Positions 15,860-25,574 of a stretch of 50,183 nt of DNA are shown here, in pieces; positions within the stretch are counted from its first letter, which is position 1, and every line of letters starts with the position of its first letter. Source of the stretch: Eubacterium sp. CAG:248 (GTDB taxonomy: Bacteria; Bacillota; Clostridia; Lachnospirales; Lachnospiraceae); assembly GCA_000436475.1 (NCBI GenBank), contig FR886204.1, positions 1-50,183 on the forward strand. Direction: 5' to 3'. A model generated the notes under the pieces. That model was not told the DNA's origin. It ran no database searches and saw only the letters and a program-made list of their open reading frames with translations. A program made the translations under genes and the position numbers.

Positions 15860-16831
15860 TTATACCCCCTTACCTGCTGCTTTACTTTCTTTTACTTTTT
15901 TTGATTTCTTATATGTAGATGCACCTGAATCAACCATTCCCTTAGTTACATATTTAAATACAAACACACTAAGAACCGCTGTTATTATAAAAAGAATCAC
16001 TGATAATGCTCCCGCCATTCCATAATTCTTACTATACAAATGCTTATTCAGATACATTATAACTGTCATACTTGTATCGTTAGGATTACCATTACCATTA
16101 GTAAGAATCTGTGGAACATCAAACATCTGGATACCACCTATAAGTGATGTTACAAGTGTATACGCCATAATAGGCTTTATAATAGGAAGTGTAATCTTTC
16201 TGAAAATCTGTAATGAATTCGCACCGTCTATTCTTGCTGCCTCGAATATACCTGTATCTATTCCCATAATACCTGCCATAAGAACTATAGTAGTGTTACC
16301 AAACCACATAAGGAAATTCATAAGTGCTATAAGTCCTCTTGTTCCTGCAACCTCTGATAAGAATCTATATGTAGGAAGTCCCATTGCATTAAGGAGATTG
16401 TTAATAGGACCAATATCTGAGAATATCGTATAAAATAACATCGAAAATGCTGATGCCATAATCAGATTTGGCATATATATAACTGTCTTAAAAAAGCCAG
16501 TACATTTCAATCTAAGTCTCAGATCTGTAAACCATGAAGCTAACAGAAGAGAAAATATCATCTGTGGGATAAATCCCATCATCCATATAATAAATGTATT
16601 CTTAAGATACATAAGAAGTGGTGTATTCGATAATATTTCTTTATAATTGGCTAAGCCAACAAACTTAGGCCCCACCTGCATAAGTCCAACTCTGTAATTT
16701 TCAAAAAAGCTGTTATAGAAAGTGGAAATCAGCGGAATCAGCTGAAATATAATATATACAAGGAAAAATGGTATTAAAAATATATATCCCCACTTAGCAT
16801 AACTGACACATTTAGATTTTTTCTTTTTCAT
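15860..16831 (-). CDS. Carbohydrate ABC transporter permease, MalF type
   Basis: Partner permease of the CUT1 importer. The 323-residue protein has a Lys-rich N-terminus, six hydrophobic segments and the EAA loop FEAARIDGANSLQIFRKITL followed by PIIKP. The ATG at 16831 is preceded by GGAGGG; a TTG 12 nt upstream is less likely. A hairpin in the 131-bp gap before it (16877-16917) separates it from the binding-protein gene. No ATPase gene is present in the operon; CUT1 importers of Firmicutes commonly share one MsmK/UgpC-type ATPase encoded elsewhere. Confidence 0.9.
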   Translation of the reverse strand: MKKKKSKCVSYAKWGYIFLIPFFLVYIIFQLIPLISTFYNSFFENYRVGLMQVGPKFVGLANYKEILSNTPLLMYLKNTFIIWMMGFIPQMIFSLLLASWFTDLRLRLKCTGFFKTVIYMPNLIMASAFSMLFYTIFSDIGPINNLLNAMGLPTYRFLSEVAGTRGLIALMNFLMWFGNTTIVLMAGIMGIDTGIFEAARIDGANSLQIFRKITLPIIKPIMAYTLVTSLIGGIQMFDVPQILTNGNGNPNDTSMTVIMYLNKHLYSKNYGMAGALSVILFIITAVLSVFVFKYVTKGMVDSGASTYKKSKKVKESKAAGKGV

Positions 16832-16876
16832 GCCACCCTCCAATTCCTAGTAATAAATATACGTATAATCATATAA

Positions 16877-16917
16877 TGCCGGTGCCAGTTATACCTGTTC
16901 CATACTGGCAGCCGGCA
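16877..16917 (-). terminator. Intercistronic stem-loop between binding protein and permeases
   Basis: TGCCGG and GCCAGT (16877-16889) pair with ACTGGC and CCGGCA (16904-16917) around a small internal loop, forming a 12-bp GC-rich stem. Only a weak AT-rich run follows on the minus strand. Such hairpins commonly lower permease expression relative to the binding protein or protect the upstream message. Confidence 0.55.
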
Positions 16918-16962
16918 GATCAAATTCATATATCTATCACTATGATGTTACACTAATTGCAA

Positions 16963-18336
16963 TTATTTAGATAAGTTAGGATACTTTACATGAGCCTTAT
17001 CATAGAAGTTATCTAATGCCTGTTCTTTAGTTACGTGTCCATCGAAGTAATCCTTCATAGCTTTCTGGAATTCCTCGTTAAGTCCCTGGTCATAAGCTGA
17101 AATATTCTTCATATTAATCTTAGGAGCAGCCTGTGCAAAAAGCTTAATATGATTCTGTCCACCAAGGAAATCTGACTTAAAATCACTGTTAGCAAGTTCA
17201 TTCATACCTGATATTGTATTAGTATAATCCTGTGTATCCTTTGTTATCTGGACTTCTGTAGTCTTATCACATGTTAATGTCTTCATTATTTCTTTAATAA
17301 GGTTTGGATTATCTGTTCCAGCTGCTGCACAGAGCCATGTACCACCCCAGTAGTAACTCTGTGGTCCCTGACATACTGCATAATCACCATAAATACCATT
17401 TCCAACTTCTTCTTTACCACCTTCTGCTACTGGTTTCTCAAGTGAGTTACCAAGAAGTGTAAAGTTAATACCCCATGTTGAATAGAAGAAACCAAATACC
17501 TTACCTTTAGGACCCTGGTCTGATGCCCATGTTGTATCCCAAAGAGATGTCTTGTTATTGTAGCCTTTATCTGTAAATGTCTTTGTCTGGTCAACCCATT
17601 TCATAATGTTAGGATCAATAACTATCTTGTTATTAGAATCTACCCAAGGAGCTGACACATTGTTAGAAAATACTCTATAGGAATCATCATATCCTGAAAG
17701 CATCTTATAGCCCTTTGCTGCTGCCTTTTCTGCTACTGCATTAAACTTATCCCATGTAGAAAGAGCTTCCTGAACCTTATCCGGATCATCGGTTCCTAAT
17801 ACATCCTTTGCTATAGAACGTCTATAAGCGAAAAGTCCCGGAGTTGCCTGCCATGTCGTACCCTTCTGATTACCATTGGAATCTGTGACAATATCCTTTG
17901 TATACTGATACTGGTCTGCTACATCATCCTTTGTAAGTCCAATATCATTGATAACATCAAGTGTGTAATCACTGTTAACATACTTTAATGCATAATCGGC
18001 TTCTACAAGAAAGATATCTATCTTCTCATCTGCTGGCGCATCATTCTGTTTTAATAATGCTGCATCAAGTGCATTCTGATATGCATTATTTTCATTAGGT
18101 GTAACTACAAAATTAACCTTTACATCAGATGGAAGCTTTCCCGACTTCTCAAAATATTTAAATCTGTCCTGGAACTCCGTATTCCAGCAATAAATGTTGA
18201 GCACTTTTCCCTGGGCACTCTCATCTGTATTAACTTTAGCTGCTGTTGAACTGTTACCAGAATCGCCGCAGCCTGCTAGTGTTCCCATAATCATTGTCGT
18301 AGCTAAGAATATGCCTGCTAATTTGCGTTTAATCAT
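16963..18336 (-). CDS. Carbohydrate ABC transporter substrate-binding lipoprotein
   Basis: Extracellular sugar receptor (solute-binding family 1). Seen: signal peptide with lipobox LAGC (lipidated Cys23), a Ser/Asn-rich linker, then a 457-residue two-lobe protein beginning VLNIYCWNTEFQDRF. Many aromatic residues such as WGGTWLC and YYW fit oligosaccharide binding. GGAGG precedes the ATG at 18336. It is the first gene of the transport operon and lies 65 bp downstream of lacI. The ligand is not certain: cellobiose or cellodextrin is inferred from the divergent phosphorylase. Confidence 0.88.
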   Translation of the reverse strand: MIKRKLAGIFLATTMIMGTLAGCGDSGNSSTAAKVNTDESAQGKVLNIYCWNTEFQDRFKYFEKSGKLPSDVKVNFVVTPNENNAYQNALDAALLKQNDAPADEKIDIFLVEADYALKYVNSDYTLDVINDIGLTKDDVADQYQYTKDIVTDSNGNQKGTTWQATPGLFAYRRSIAKDVLGTDDPDKVQEALSTWDKFNAVAEKAAAKGYKMLSGYDDSYRVFSNNVSAPWVDSNNKIVIDPNIMKWVDQTKTFTDKGYNNKTSLWDTTWASDQGPKGKVFGFFYSTWGINFTLLGNSLEKPVAEGGKEEVGNGIYGDYAVCQGPQSYYWGGTWLCAAAGTDNPNLIKEIMKTLTCDKTTEVQITKDTQDYTNTISGMNELANSDFKSDFLGGQNHIKLFAQAAPKINMKNISAYDQGLNEEFQKAMKDYFDGHVTKEQALDNFYDKAHVKYPNLSK

Positions 18337-18401
18337 AATAATACCTCCTCAAAAAAATATTCCGTAATATGTTCCCCTTAAGCTTAGAACCATTCCTAAA
18401 C

Positions 18402-19406
18402 TTATATCCTTCTGACTGTTTCTCCTTCAATAAGCTCTCCACCTACAACAAGTCTTTTAACAATGGCTGTCTTTGGATTGTTGATACAATCTATTAGTTC
18501 CTTTGCTGCAAGTTTACCAATCTCACCCGTCCCTTGTTTAAGTGTTGTAAGCTTAGGGCTTAGCATCTGTGAAAGCTTTATTCCATCATATCCTATCATG
18601 GATATGTCATCCGGAATCCTCATATCCTTGCTGCGGACTGCATTCACACCGCCGGAATAAGACAAATCATCAGGATAAAATATACATGTTGGTGGATTCT
18701 TACAATCCAGTAATTCATATGTATACTTTTCTGCTAAAACTGCATTCAGATATTCCGAAGATTTAATATACTCATCTGGAACATCAACATCAAGTTCATC
18801 AAGCGTTCTGTAAAACGACGCCAGTCTTTCTTTAGTTACTTCTGATCCATCCTCGCCATGTATATAAGCAATTCTTCTATGTCCCATCTTATATGCATAC
18901 AGGACTAACTCTCTCATCCCCCTTATGTTATCTGATACAACGGAAGTACAGTTATTAAACACATAGTCGATAGTCACACAAGGAATTCTGCTGTCAACCA
19001 GTTCTTTAACTTCCGGATCATCAAAATCTGCACAGGCTACAACAACACCATCAAAGTTACGATACCTGCAATGCTCAAAATATGTCATGCTCTCATTGTG
19101 TGTATTAATAAATGTAATATCATACCCACAGCTTTCTGCTTCAACCTTTACGCCTTCAAGCACTGCCGAGAAATATTCATGTGTCAGACCGCTTTGTGCT
19201 TTATCCTTTAACAATACCCCTATATTATATGAGCGGTTTGTCTTTAATGCCCTTGCGGCTGAATTAGGATAATATCCCATGTCACTGGCTATCTGACATA
19301 TTCTCTTTCTAGTCTCTTCGCTGATATCGCTTTGATTATTAAGTGCTTTGCTTACTGTAGCAACTGATACATTGCACCTTTCAGCAATATCTTTCATGGA
19401 AACCAT
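18402..19406 (-). CDS. LacI-family transcriptional regulator of the cellobiose module
   Basis: DNA-binding repressor of 334 residues. The helix-turn-helix occupies the first 24 residues (MKDIAERCNVSVATVSKALN), the hinge helix follows (YYPNSAARALKTN), and the rest is a periplasmic-binding-protein-like sensor domain. AAGGGG lies before the ATG. It is divergent from the cellobiose phosphorylase gene and upstream of the transporter on its own strand. The word ATCGTTTTCGT occurs just after its own predicted transcription start and twice before the phosphorylase, so it probably represses itself and the divergent gene. The inducer is unknown but is likely the imported disaccharide or a derivative. 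Confidence 0.9.
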   Translation of the reverse strand: MVSMKDIAERCNVSVATVSKALNNQSDISEETRKRICQIASDMGYYPNSAARALKTNRSYNIGVLLKDKAQSGLTHEYFSAVLEGVKVEAESCGYDITFINTHNESMTYFEHCRYRNFDGVVVACADFDDPEVKELVDSRIPCVTIDYVFNNCTSVVSDNIRGMRELVLYAYKMGHRRIAYIHGEDGSEVTKERLASFYRTLDELDVDVPDEYIKSSEYLNAVLAEKYTYELLDCKNPPTCIFYPDDLSYSGGVNAVRSKDMRIPDDISMIGYDGIKLSQMLSPKLTTLKQGTGEIGKLAAKELIDCINNPKTAIVKRLVVGGELIEGETVRRI

Positions 19407-19456
19407 CGCATCGCCCCTTTACTTATTGTATATCTGCGTTACTTAAAAGTTACTTA

Positions 19457-19502
19457 ATCGTTTTCGTAGCTTTACTATAACATCTTTTTAAAATCAGTGC
19501 AA
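19457..19502 (-). promoter_or_regulatory. lacI promoter with operator over the start point
   Basis: The minus-strand -35 is TTGCAC (19497-19502), the spacer is 17 nt, and the -10 is TATAGT (19474-19479). The operator word (plus strand ATCGTTTTCGT, 19457-19467) covers roughly +1 to +11, which fits autorepression. Confidence 0.7.
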
Positions 19503-19711
19503 CATTTTTTTGACATTTTATATATTTTGCCATAATTTTTTCATTTTTTTGTGCATTATCACTATTTTTTTGTTTTTTATTATTTATTATTGCATTTTGT
19601 CCCTCATTTAAATATACTCAAAACAGAAGATAATATTCTATTCATTTTATTACATATCTGCTTTTAATTATGAATAGACTTTATATATGTTATATTTTAC
19701 ATTTAAAGCCT

Positions 19712-19817
19712 TTGACTTTAGTAAAATTTATCATTTTATTTTTATTTTTCGTAATCGTTTTCGTGAAGGTATCAGATCGTTTTCGTGAAAGTATCAGATT
19801 GATATCAAAGATATCAG
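19712..19817 (+). promoter_or_regulatory. Cellobiose phosphorylase control region with tandem LacI-type operators
   Basis: TTGACT (19712-19717) with a 17-nt spacer and a weak TTTATT -10 (19735-19740) is the best promoter. Beyond it are two 22-bp direct repeats, 21 of 22 bases identical (19754-19775, 19776-19797), each starting ATCGTTTTCGTGAA and ending GTATCAG, and a third degenerate unit (19798-19817). The 22-bp period places the sites on one DNA face. The remainder of the 450-bp gap is very AT-rich with nothing further recognised. Confidence 0.65.
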
Positions 19818-19856
19818 ATTAAAATCATAAGATATATTAAGAAATGAGGATTGATT

Positions 19857-22301
19857 ATGAAATATGGTTATTTTGATGATATTAACAAAGAATATGTGAT
19901 CACAACGCCAAAGACTCCTCTGCCATGGATCAACTATCTTGGCTGTGAAGATTTTTTCAGATTAATAAGTAACACTGGTGGAGGATATTGTTTTTATAAA
20001 GATGCCAAACTCATGCGTCTTACAAGATATCGTTATAACAATACTCCACTTGATAACAATGGCCATTATTATTACATTAAAGAAAACGACACTATATGGA
20101 ATCCAGGATGGCAGCCATCTCAGACAGAGCTTGATACTTATGAATGCCGTCATGGACTTGGTTACACATGTTATAAAGGAACTAAAAACAATCTTGAGGC
20201 TTGTGTAACAACCTTTGTCCCTATAGGTTCTTCCTGTGTACTGACACGTTTATCATTTAAGAACAATTCAGATACCATTAAGCATTTCAGCGTGTATTCA
20301 TATGTTGAGTTCTGTTTATGGAATGCTGTTGATGATCTTAATAACTTCCAGCGTAATCTAAGCACTGGTGAAGTCGAGATAGAAAGCTATAAAAGCAGCT
20401 CCTGCATATACCATAAAACAGAATACCGTGAACGCCGTAACCACTACGCACTATATGCCATGAATACGTCCTGCGATGGTTTTGATACTGCACGTGACAG
20501 CTTTCTTGGAACATATGGAACCCCTGCAAAACCAGAAGCTGTGGAAAGAGGCATATCAAACAACTCCATGGCTGATGGATGGTCGCCTATCGGCTCCTTT
20601 AGAAAAGACATCACACTGTCACCTGGTGATAAAACAAGTCTTATATATATATTAGGTTTTATAGAAAACTCTCCTGATGACAAATGGGAAGCACTTAAAG
20701 TCATAAACAAAAAAAATGCACATAAAATGATTGATGCCAATATGTCTGATGATAAATTCAACGCAGCCTTTGATATGTTAAAAGAATACTGGGACAATCT
20801 TTTGTCAGGATACAGGCTTGAAACTAAAGATACAAGGTTATGCCGCATGGTAAATATATGGAATCAGTATCAATGCATGGTAACATTTAATATGTCACGT
20901 TCAGCATCATATTTTGAATCTGGAACAGGACGAGGAATGGGATTCCGTGACTCCTGCCAGGATCTGCTTGGATTTGTCCACCTTATACCTGATAAAGCCC
21001 GTGAAAGAATAATAGATATAGCATCCACACAGTTTGAAAATGGAAGTGCATATCATCAGTACCAGCCACTTACAAAGCAGGGGAATTCAGATATAGGAAG
21101 TGGTTTTAATGATGACCCTTTATGGCTTATAGCATGTACTGCTGCATATATCAAAGAAACCGGTGATTACTCAATACTAGATGTTGATACTCCGTTTGAC
21201 TGTTGCAAAGAAAACACTGCACCACTTATGGAACACTTAAGAAGATCATTCAACTACACAACAACCCACTTAGGACCACATAAGCTCCCTCTTATAGGAA
21301 GGGCTGACTGGAACGACTGTCTGAACCTTAACTGCTTTTCCCTGACTCCTGGTGAATCTTTCCAGACTACCGGTGCATCTGACGGACCTGTTGCTGAATC
21401 TGTTTTTATAGCTGGTATGTATGTCCGATATGGTCATGATTATTCGGCTATATGCAGACATTTGCATTTAGATGCGGAAGCTGATGAAGCTGACAGACAT
21501 ATAAATGATATGATACACGCCGTTATTGATTATGGATGGGATGGTGAATGGTTTTTACGTGCCTATGATGCTGCCGGAGAAAAAGTTGGCTCACATGAAT
21601 GTAATGAAGGCCAGATATATATTGAACCTCAGGGATTCTGTGTCATGGCTGGTATCGGAATTAAAGAAGGTCTGGCTGTAAGAGCTCTTAATTCAGTCAA
21701 AAACATTCTTGACAGTAAATATGGCATAGTTTTACTCCAGCCTGCATATACAAGCTATCACCCGGAATTAGGTGAAATCTCATCTTATCCTGAAGGCTAC
21801 AAGGAAAATGCTGGAATATTCTGTCATAACAACCCATGGATATCAATAGCAGAAACTGTAGTTGGACACGGAAACCGTGCATTTGAAGTATACAAAAAAA
21901 TATGCCCTGCTTATCTTGAGGATATAAGCGATATTCACAAAACAGAAGCTTATGTATACTCCCAGATGATTGCCGGAAAAGATGCCAAAAGATTCGGCGA
22001 GGCTAAAAACAGCTGGCTTACCGGTACTGCTGCATGGACCTTCACTAACATATCTCAATACATTCTTGGTATACGTCCTGAGTTTGATGGCTTATGCATA
22101 GATCCATGTATACCTGATGATATGGATGGCTTCAAAGTTACACGCCGCTTCAGAAACGCCACATATAACATTACTGTTGATAACACAGCCCATTCACAAA
22201 AAGGTGTTAAACAGCTTATAGTTAACGGAATAAAAATCAATGGTAATATTATTGTATATGATGAAAACATTAAAGAATACGAAGTAACTGCTATTATGTA
22301 A
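19857..22301 (+). CDS. cbpA: Cellobiose phosphorylase (GH94)
   Basis: Cytoplasmic enzyme that cleaves cellobiose with phosphate to glucose 1-phosphate and glucose, saving one ATP. The 814-residue protein resembles Clostridium thermocellum cellobiose phosphorylase from end to end: the start MKYGYFDDINKEYVIT, FRDSCQD (363-369), NDDPLWL, GRADWNDCLN (481-490) containing the residue (Asp487) that corresponds to the general acid of the family, and the end region SWLTGTAAW. The ATG at 19857 has ATGAGGA upstream; a TTG two codons earlier is not preferred. With the importer and LacI it forms a complete uptake and phosphorolysis module. Cellodextrin phosphorylase is usually longer, so the disaccharide is favoured. 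Confidence 0.93.
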   Translation: MKYGYFDDINKEYVITTPKTPLPWINYLGCEDFFRLISNTGGGYCFYKDAKLMRLTRYRYNNTPLDNNGHYYYIKENDTIWNPGWQPSQTELDTYECRHGLGYTCYKGTKNNLEACVTTFVPIGSSCVLTRLSFKNNSDTIKHFSVYSYVEFCLWNAVDDLNNFQRNLSTGEVEIESYKSSSCIYHKTEYRERRNHYALYAMNTSCDGFDTARDSFLGTYGTPAKPEAVERGISNNSMADGWSPIGSFRKDITLSPGDKTSLIYILGFIENSPDDKWEALKVINKKNAHKMIDANMSDDKFNAAFDMLKEYWDNLLSGYRLETKDTRLCRMVNIWNQYQCMVTFNMSRSASYFESGTGRGMGFRDSCQDLLGFVHLIPDKARERIIDIASTQFENGSAYHQYQPLTKQGNSDIGSGFNDDPLWLIACTAAYIKETGDYSILDVDTPFDCCKENTAPLMEHLRRSFNYTTTHLGPHKLPLIGRADWNDCLNLNCFSLTPGESFQTTGASDGPVAESVFIAGMYVRYGHDYSAICRHLHLDAEADEADRHINDMIHAVIDYGWDGEWFLRAYDAAGEKVGSHECNEGQIYIEPQGFCVMAGIGIKEGLAVRALNSVKNILDSKYGIVLLQPAYTSYHPELGEISSYPEGYKENAGIFCHNNPWISIAETVVGHGNRAFEVYKKICPAYLEDISDIHKTEAYVYSQMIAGKDAKRFGEAKNSWLTGTAAWTFTNISQYILGIRPEFDGLCIDPCIPDDMDGFKVTRRFRNATYNITVDNTAHSQKGVKQLIVNGIKINGNIIVYDENIKEYEVTAIM

Positions 22302-22303
22302 AC

Positions 22304-22351
22304 ATTACGGTTTAATGATGTCACAGATATATGACATCATTAAACCGTAAT
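22304..22351. terminator. Strong terminator after cellobiose phosphorylase
   Basis: A perfect 20-bp stem (22304-22323 with 22332-22351) has an 8-nt loop. On the plus strand a run ending in TTTTTTT follows. It starts 2 nt after the stop codon and ends 1 nt before the convergent gene's stop codon. Confidence 0.85.
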
Positions 22352-22352
22352 T

Positions 22353-23495
22353 TCATTCCTTTTTTTCTTCATTTGTTTCTATTTTATGTTCAAGCCTGTT
22401 GTTTACCATGTCCCTAAGAAGCTGATAAATTACAGATGTAAGTGGAATAAAGAATATCATACCTATAAGTCCAAAGAACTTACCTCCAAGAAATACTGCC
22501 ATAAGTGTCAGAAGTGCCGGAAGCCCCACTGAACTTCCAACAACTCTTGGATATATAAACTGTCCCTCAACAAACTGTACAACCTGGAATACAATAACAA
22601 ACCATATAGTAAGCGCTGGATTCGTAAAGAGCACAAGCACTGCCCCTACAACGCAAGCCATAAATGTTCCAATATAAGGCACAAACTGGAATACTGCTGC
22701 CATTATACATATCAGTCCTGCATATGGCATACGACATACACTCAGCGTAATAAACATAAGAACAGCAAGTATACATGATTCCACGCACTGCCCTGTAAGA
22801 AAGCTTGCATACGTTTCAGCAAAAAGATTAACAACCTTCTCAACCTTTGATGACACCTTCCTTGTAAACAATGCCTCTATGAGCCTGCCAATCTGCCTTA
22901 ACAATCTCTTCTTATCCATAAGAACATAGATTGCTATGATTATCGATATACTTAAATTAAACAGCGATGATCCAATCTGAGGGATTCCTGTAAATATACC
23001 TTCAAGTGATGATATAAGCACATTTCCAACATTTTTTAATATGCCGTTCCAGTCAATTTTATCAACGTAGTCCTTTATGAGTAAAAGATGCTCACTATGT
23101 TTATCAAGCAGCTGTGTAACTGAATTCAGATTATTATCGAAATTCTTTATAAAACCAGATATAGAATCAATAAGATCTGGTATTACCATCCATATTATAA
23201 CTGCAAATATAAACACAACACCTACAATTGTTATAACAAGGCTTATACCATTACGTGTTTTTTCTTTCTTTAAAAACTTCACCTTGCAAGACATTTTTTC
23301 AAAAACCCGTGATAAAGCTTCCATGGGTACATTAAGTATAACTGCTATCATGCAGCCTAAAAATATTGGATTAATTATGTCAAAAAATCTTCCTATACCA
23401 CCAAATATATTTTCTACGTTAAGCGCAATCGAAAGACTGACTGCCATAACCATCCCAAATACTATAATATTTCTTATCTTTTCCTTCTTATCCAT
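22353..23495 (-). CDS. AI-2E family membrane permease (PerM/YdiK type)
   Basis: Integral membrane protein of the AI-2E transporter/PerM family. The 380 residues contain about eight hydrophobic segments: a pair at the N-terminus, a long soluble insert (roughly 140-205), then a bundle with the family segments FVPYIGTFMACVVGAVLVL and EGQFIYPRVVGSSVGLPALL. The C-terminus is charged. The ATG at 23495 follows GAGGAG at about 10 nt; a TTG one codon before is not preferred. Substrates of this family vary (autoinducer-2 export, Na+/H+ exchange in some) and cannot be assigned here. It stands alone, convergent with the phosphorylase gene. Confidence 0.85.
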   Translation of the reverse strand: MDKKEKIRNIIVFGMVMAVSLSIALNVENIFGGIGRFFDIINPIFLGCMIAVILNVPMEALSRVFEKMSCKVKFLKKEKTRNGISLVITIVGVVFIFAVIIWMVIPDLIDSISGFIKNFDNNLNSVTQLLDKHSEHLLLIKDYVDKIDWNGILKNVGNVLISSLEGIFTGIPQIGSSLFNLSISIIIAIYVLMDKKRLLRQIGRLIEALFTRKVSSKVEKVVNLFAETYASFLTGQCVESCILAVLMFITLSVCRMPYAGLICIMAAVFQFVPYIGTFMACVVGAVLVLFTNPALTIWFVIVFQVVQFVEGQFIYPRVVGSSVGLPALLTLMAVFLGGKFFGLIGMIFFIPLTSVIYQLLRDMVNNRLEHKIETNEEKKE

Positions 23496-23623
23496 CAAAT
23501 ATGAACTCCTCTATATAAATAATCGAATGTAACTGCATACATACCTGCAATAAAACAATCTGTTTTTAATTATGTATTATATCTTAAAATATTTCAATAC
23601 GAATACTAATTATTTATAATTTA

Positions 23624-25546
23624 TTAATTATATGATGCCATAAGTTCATCCAAAAACCTTGACCGCTGATGCCTGCTGCCACTTCCATCAACATATAATA
23701 TATACAGTTCATCCCTTGCTCTTGTCATGGCAACATAAAACAGTCTTCGTTCTTCTTCATAATCATCCACTTTTCCCATATAAGCATATGGAGTTATCTG
23801 CTCATTGGCAGATATTATTATAACCTTTTTCCATTCAAGTCCCTTAGCACCATGAAATGTACCAAGATACAGACCATTTTCCTTATCTACACGCTGTCTG
23901 TAATCTTTATTCATTATGTAGTTATACCATTCTGACATATTATCAAGCTTCATTGATTCTTTCTTCATCATTTCTGACTGATTCATAATATCATCTTTAT
24001 CTATGCCAACATATTCTGCATATTCATACATGCTCTCTTCATAACCCATATTGTTATAAATATAATATAGAAATTGTGTCGGATTATCTATACGTGAAAG
24101 ACTTCTAAAGTCAAGAAACATGTCATTTATTGTATCATTTATCCGCAGACACTCATGTCTTTGGGCATTGGCTGTACATGCCTCATATATTTTATTCCTG
24201 TCAAATCCACAGTTTTTTATAAGATTCGACCTGATATATCTTTTAGGTCTGTTAATTATGCGCACAAGATCGCCATCTTCAGGTATCCCTCTTGATAACC
24301 TGTAATATGCAAGCATATCCTTATAACACATCCCAAGATGAACATCATCAACTAAATCCCTTGTATAAAAAGGCATACCGATGGTTTCAAGTGTACTTAC
24401 AAGTACAGCTGCCTCTTTCTTAACTCTGTATAATATTGCAGCATCACTAAGCTTTCCGCCATTTTTTACATATTCATTTATCAATGATATGACTATATCA
24501 GCCTGTGCAGGCTGTGATGAAGCCTCCCGTATATGAATTCTGCCCTCTCCCACACGATACGACTTCATATCCTTTATAATTCTTACCTGGTTATTACGTA
24601 TGATTTTATCTGCACCTGTTATTATATATGGAAAACTTCTGTAATTCGTACTAAGTATTATCTTTTTGGTATCAGGAAAACGTTTAATAAAATCTGGAAA
24701 TATAGTATCACTCACACCTCTGAAGCCATATATCGACTGGTCATCATCACCGACAACACATATATTTTTCTTTTTGTCAGCTGCCATATATATAACATCT
24801 GCCTGTAGAAGTCCTGTATCCTGGAACTCATCAACACATATATAATCAAACACACCCTGCCAGTATTCCAGTTCCTTTTTATTTCTTGCAAGACATTTAT
24901 GACAATATATGACCATATCATCAAAATCGAGTTTTTTATTATTTATTTTATATTGTTTATATTGTTCGTATACAGCATCCAGATAGCTTTTGTTATCATT
25001 ACCCATTGGTTTTTCATGGATTTTATCACGTATTCTTCCAAAGCACTGGCATATATTATATCCACTCCCGGCATGCTCTCTTATATATTTAAACGTATTT
25101 TCATAATATTCACTCTGTGCTTTTCCAGTTATATATTCTTCACATTTTCTGTAAAATTCATCAAAATCATCCGGAACTCCCAAAGTTCTTTTATAGACAA
25201 GTTTTTTATGGAACTCTGTAAAAAACTTAAGCTTATCCTTATCAGAAAGCACCGATTCAGGCTTAAGATTATATGCCCTTACAAGAACCGAATAGCACAA
25301 TGAATGTATCGTTGAAAAACGTATTCCGGTGTGTCCATATATGTCAACATAACGTTTTTCCATATGTGCTGCCGCAGCCTTTGAAAATGTAAGCACAAGA
25401 ATTCTTGACGGCTTTACTCCATGTTTTACTATATTATCTGCTCTTGCAACAATAACAGCTGTCTTACCCGAACCAGCTACTGATATTATACACACCTGTC
25501 CATCTATACTATTAATAGCTTCAAGCTGTTCTTTACTGTATTCCAA
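23624..25546 (-). CDS. UvrD/Rep-family superfamily 1A DNA helicase
   Basis: ATP-dependent 3'-5' DNA helicase of 640 residues. Motifs in order: Q-like region at the start (YSKEQLEAIN), Walker A AGSGKT (24-29), FSTIHSLCY, motif II VDEFQDT, motif III GDDDQSIYGFRG, STNYRS, GTFHGAKGLEW (motif V) and EERRLFYVAMTRAR (motif VI). It is shorter than PcrA/UvrD (about 720-750) and the 2A/2B region is reduced, so it is not the housekeeping PcrA itself. The start is a TTG at 25546 with GGAGATT 7-8 nt upstream; no ATG fits before motif I. It lies 28 bp after the DUF1275 gene on the same strand. Confidence 0.88.
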   Translation of the reverse strand: MEYSKEQLEAINSIDGQVCIISVAGSGKTAVIVARADNIVKHGVKPSRILVLTFSKAAAAHMEKRYVDIYGHTGIRFSTIHSLCYSVLVRAYNLKPESVLSDKDKLKFFTEFHKKLVYKRTLGVPDDFDEFYRKCEEYITGKAQSEYYENTFKYIREHAGSGYNICQCFGRIRDKIHEKPMGNDNKSYLDAVYEQYKQYKINNKKLDFDDMVIYCHKCLARNKKELEYWQGVFDYICVDEFQDTGLLQADVIYMAADKKKNICVVGDDDQSIYGFRGVSDTIFPDFIKRFPDTKKIILSTNYRSFPYIITGADKIIRNNQVRIIKDMKSYRVGEGRIHIREASSQPAQADIVISLINEYVKNGGKLSDAAILYRVKKEAAVLVSTLETIGMPFYTRDLVDDVHLGMCYKDMLAYYRLSRGIPEDGDLVRIINRPKRYIRSNLIKNCGFDRNKIYEACTANAQRHECLRINDTINDMFLDFRSLSRIDNPTQFLYYIYNNMGYEESMYEYAEYVGIDKDDIMNQSEMMKKESMKLDNMSEWYNYIMNKDYRQRVDKENGLYLGTFHGAKGLEWKKVIIISANEQITPYAYMGKVDDYEEERRLFYVAMTRARDELYILYVDGSGSRHQRSRFLDELMASYN

Positions 25547-25574
25547 TTTTCAATCTCCAAAACTATATATTTTC

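Noticed and set aside
19754..19797. CcpA cre site before cellobiose phosphorylase
   Set aside because: The word resembles cre only in part. Exact repetition at the lacI promoter points to the local LacI regulator instead.
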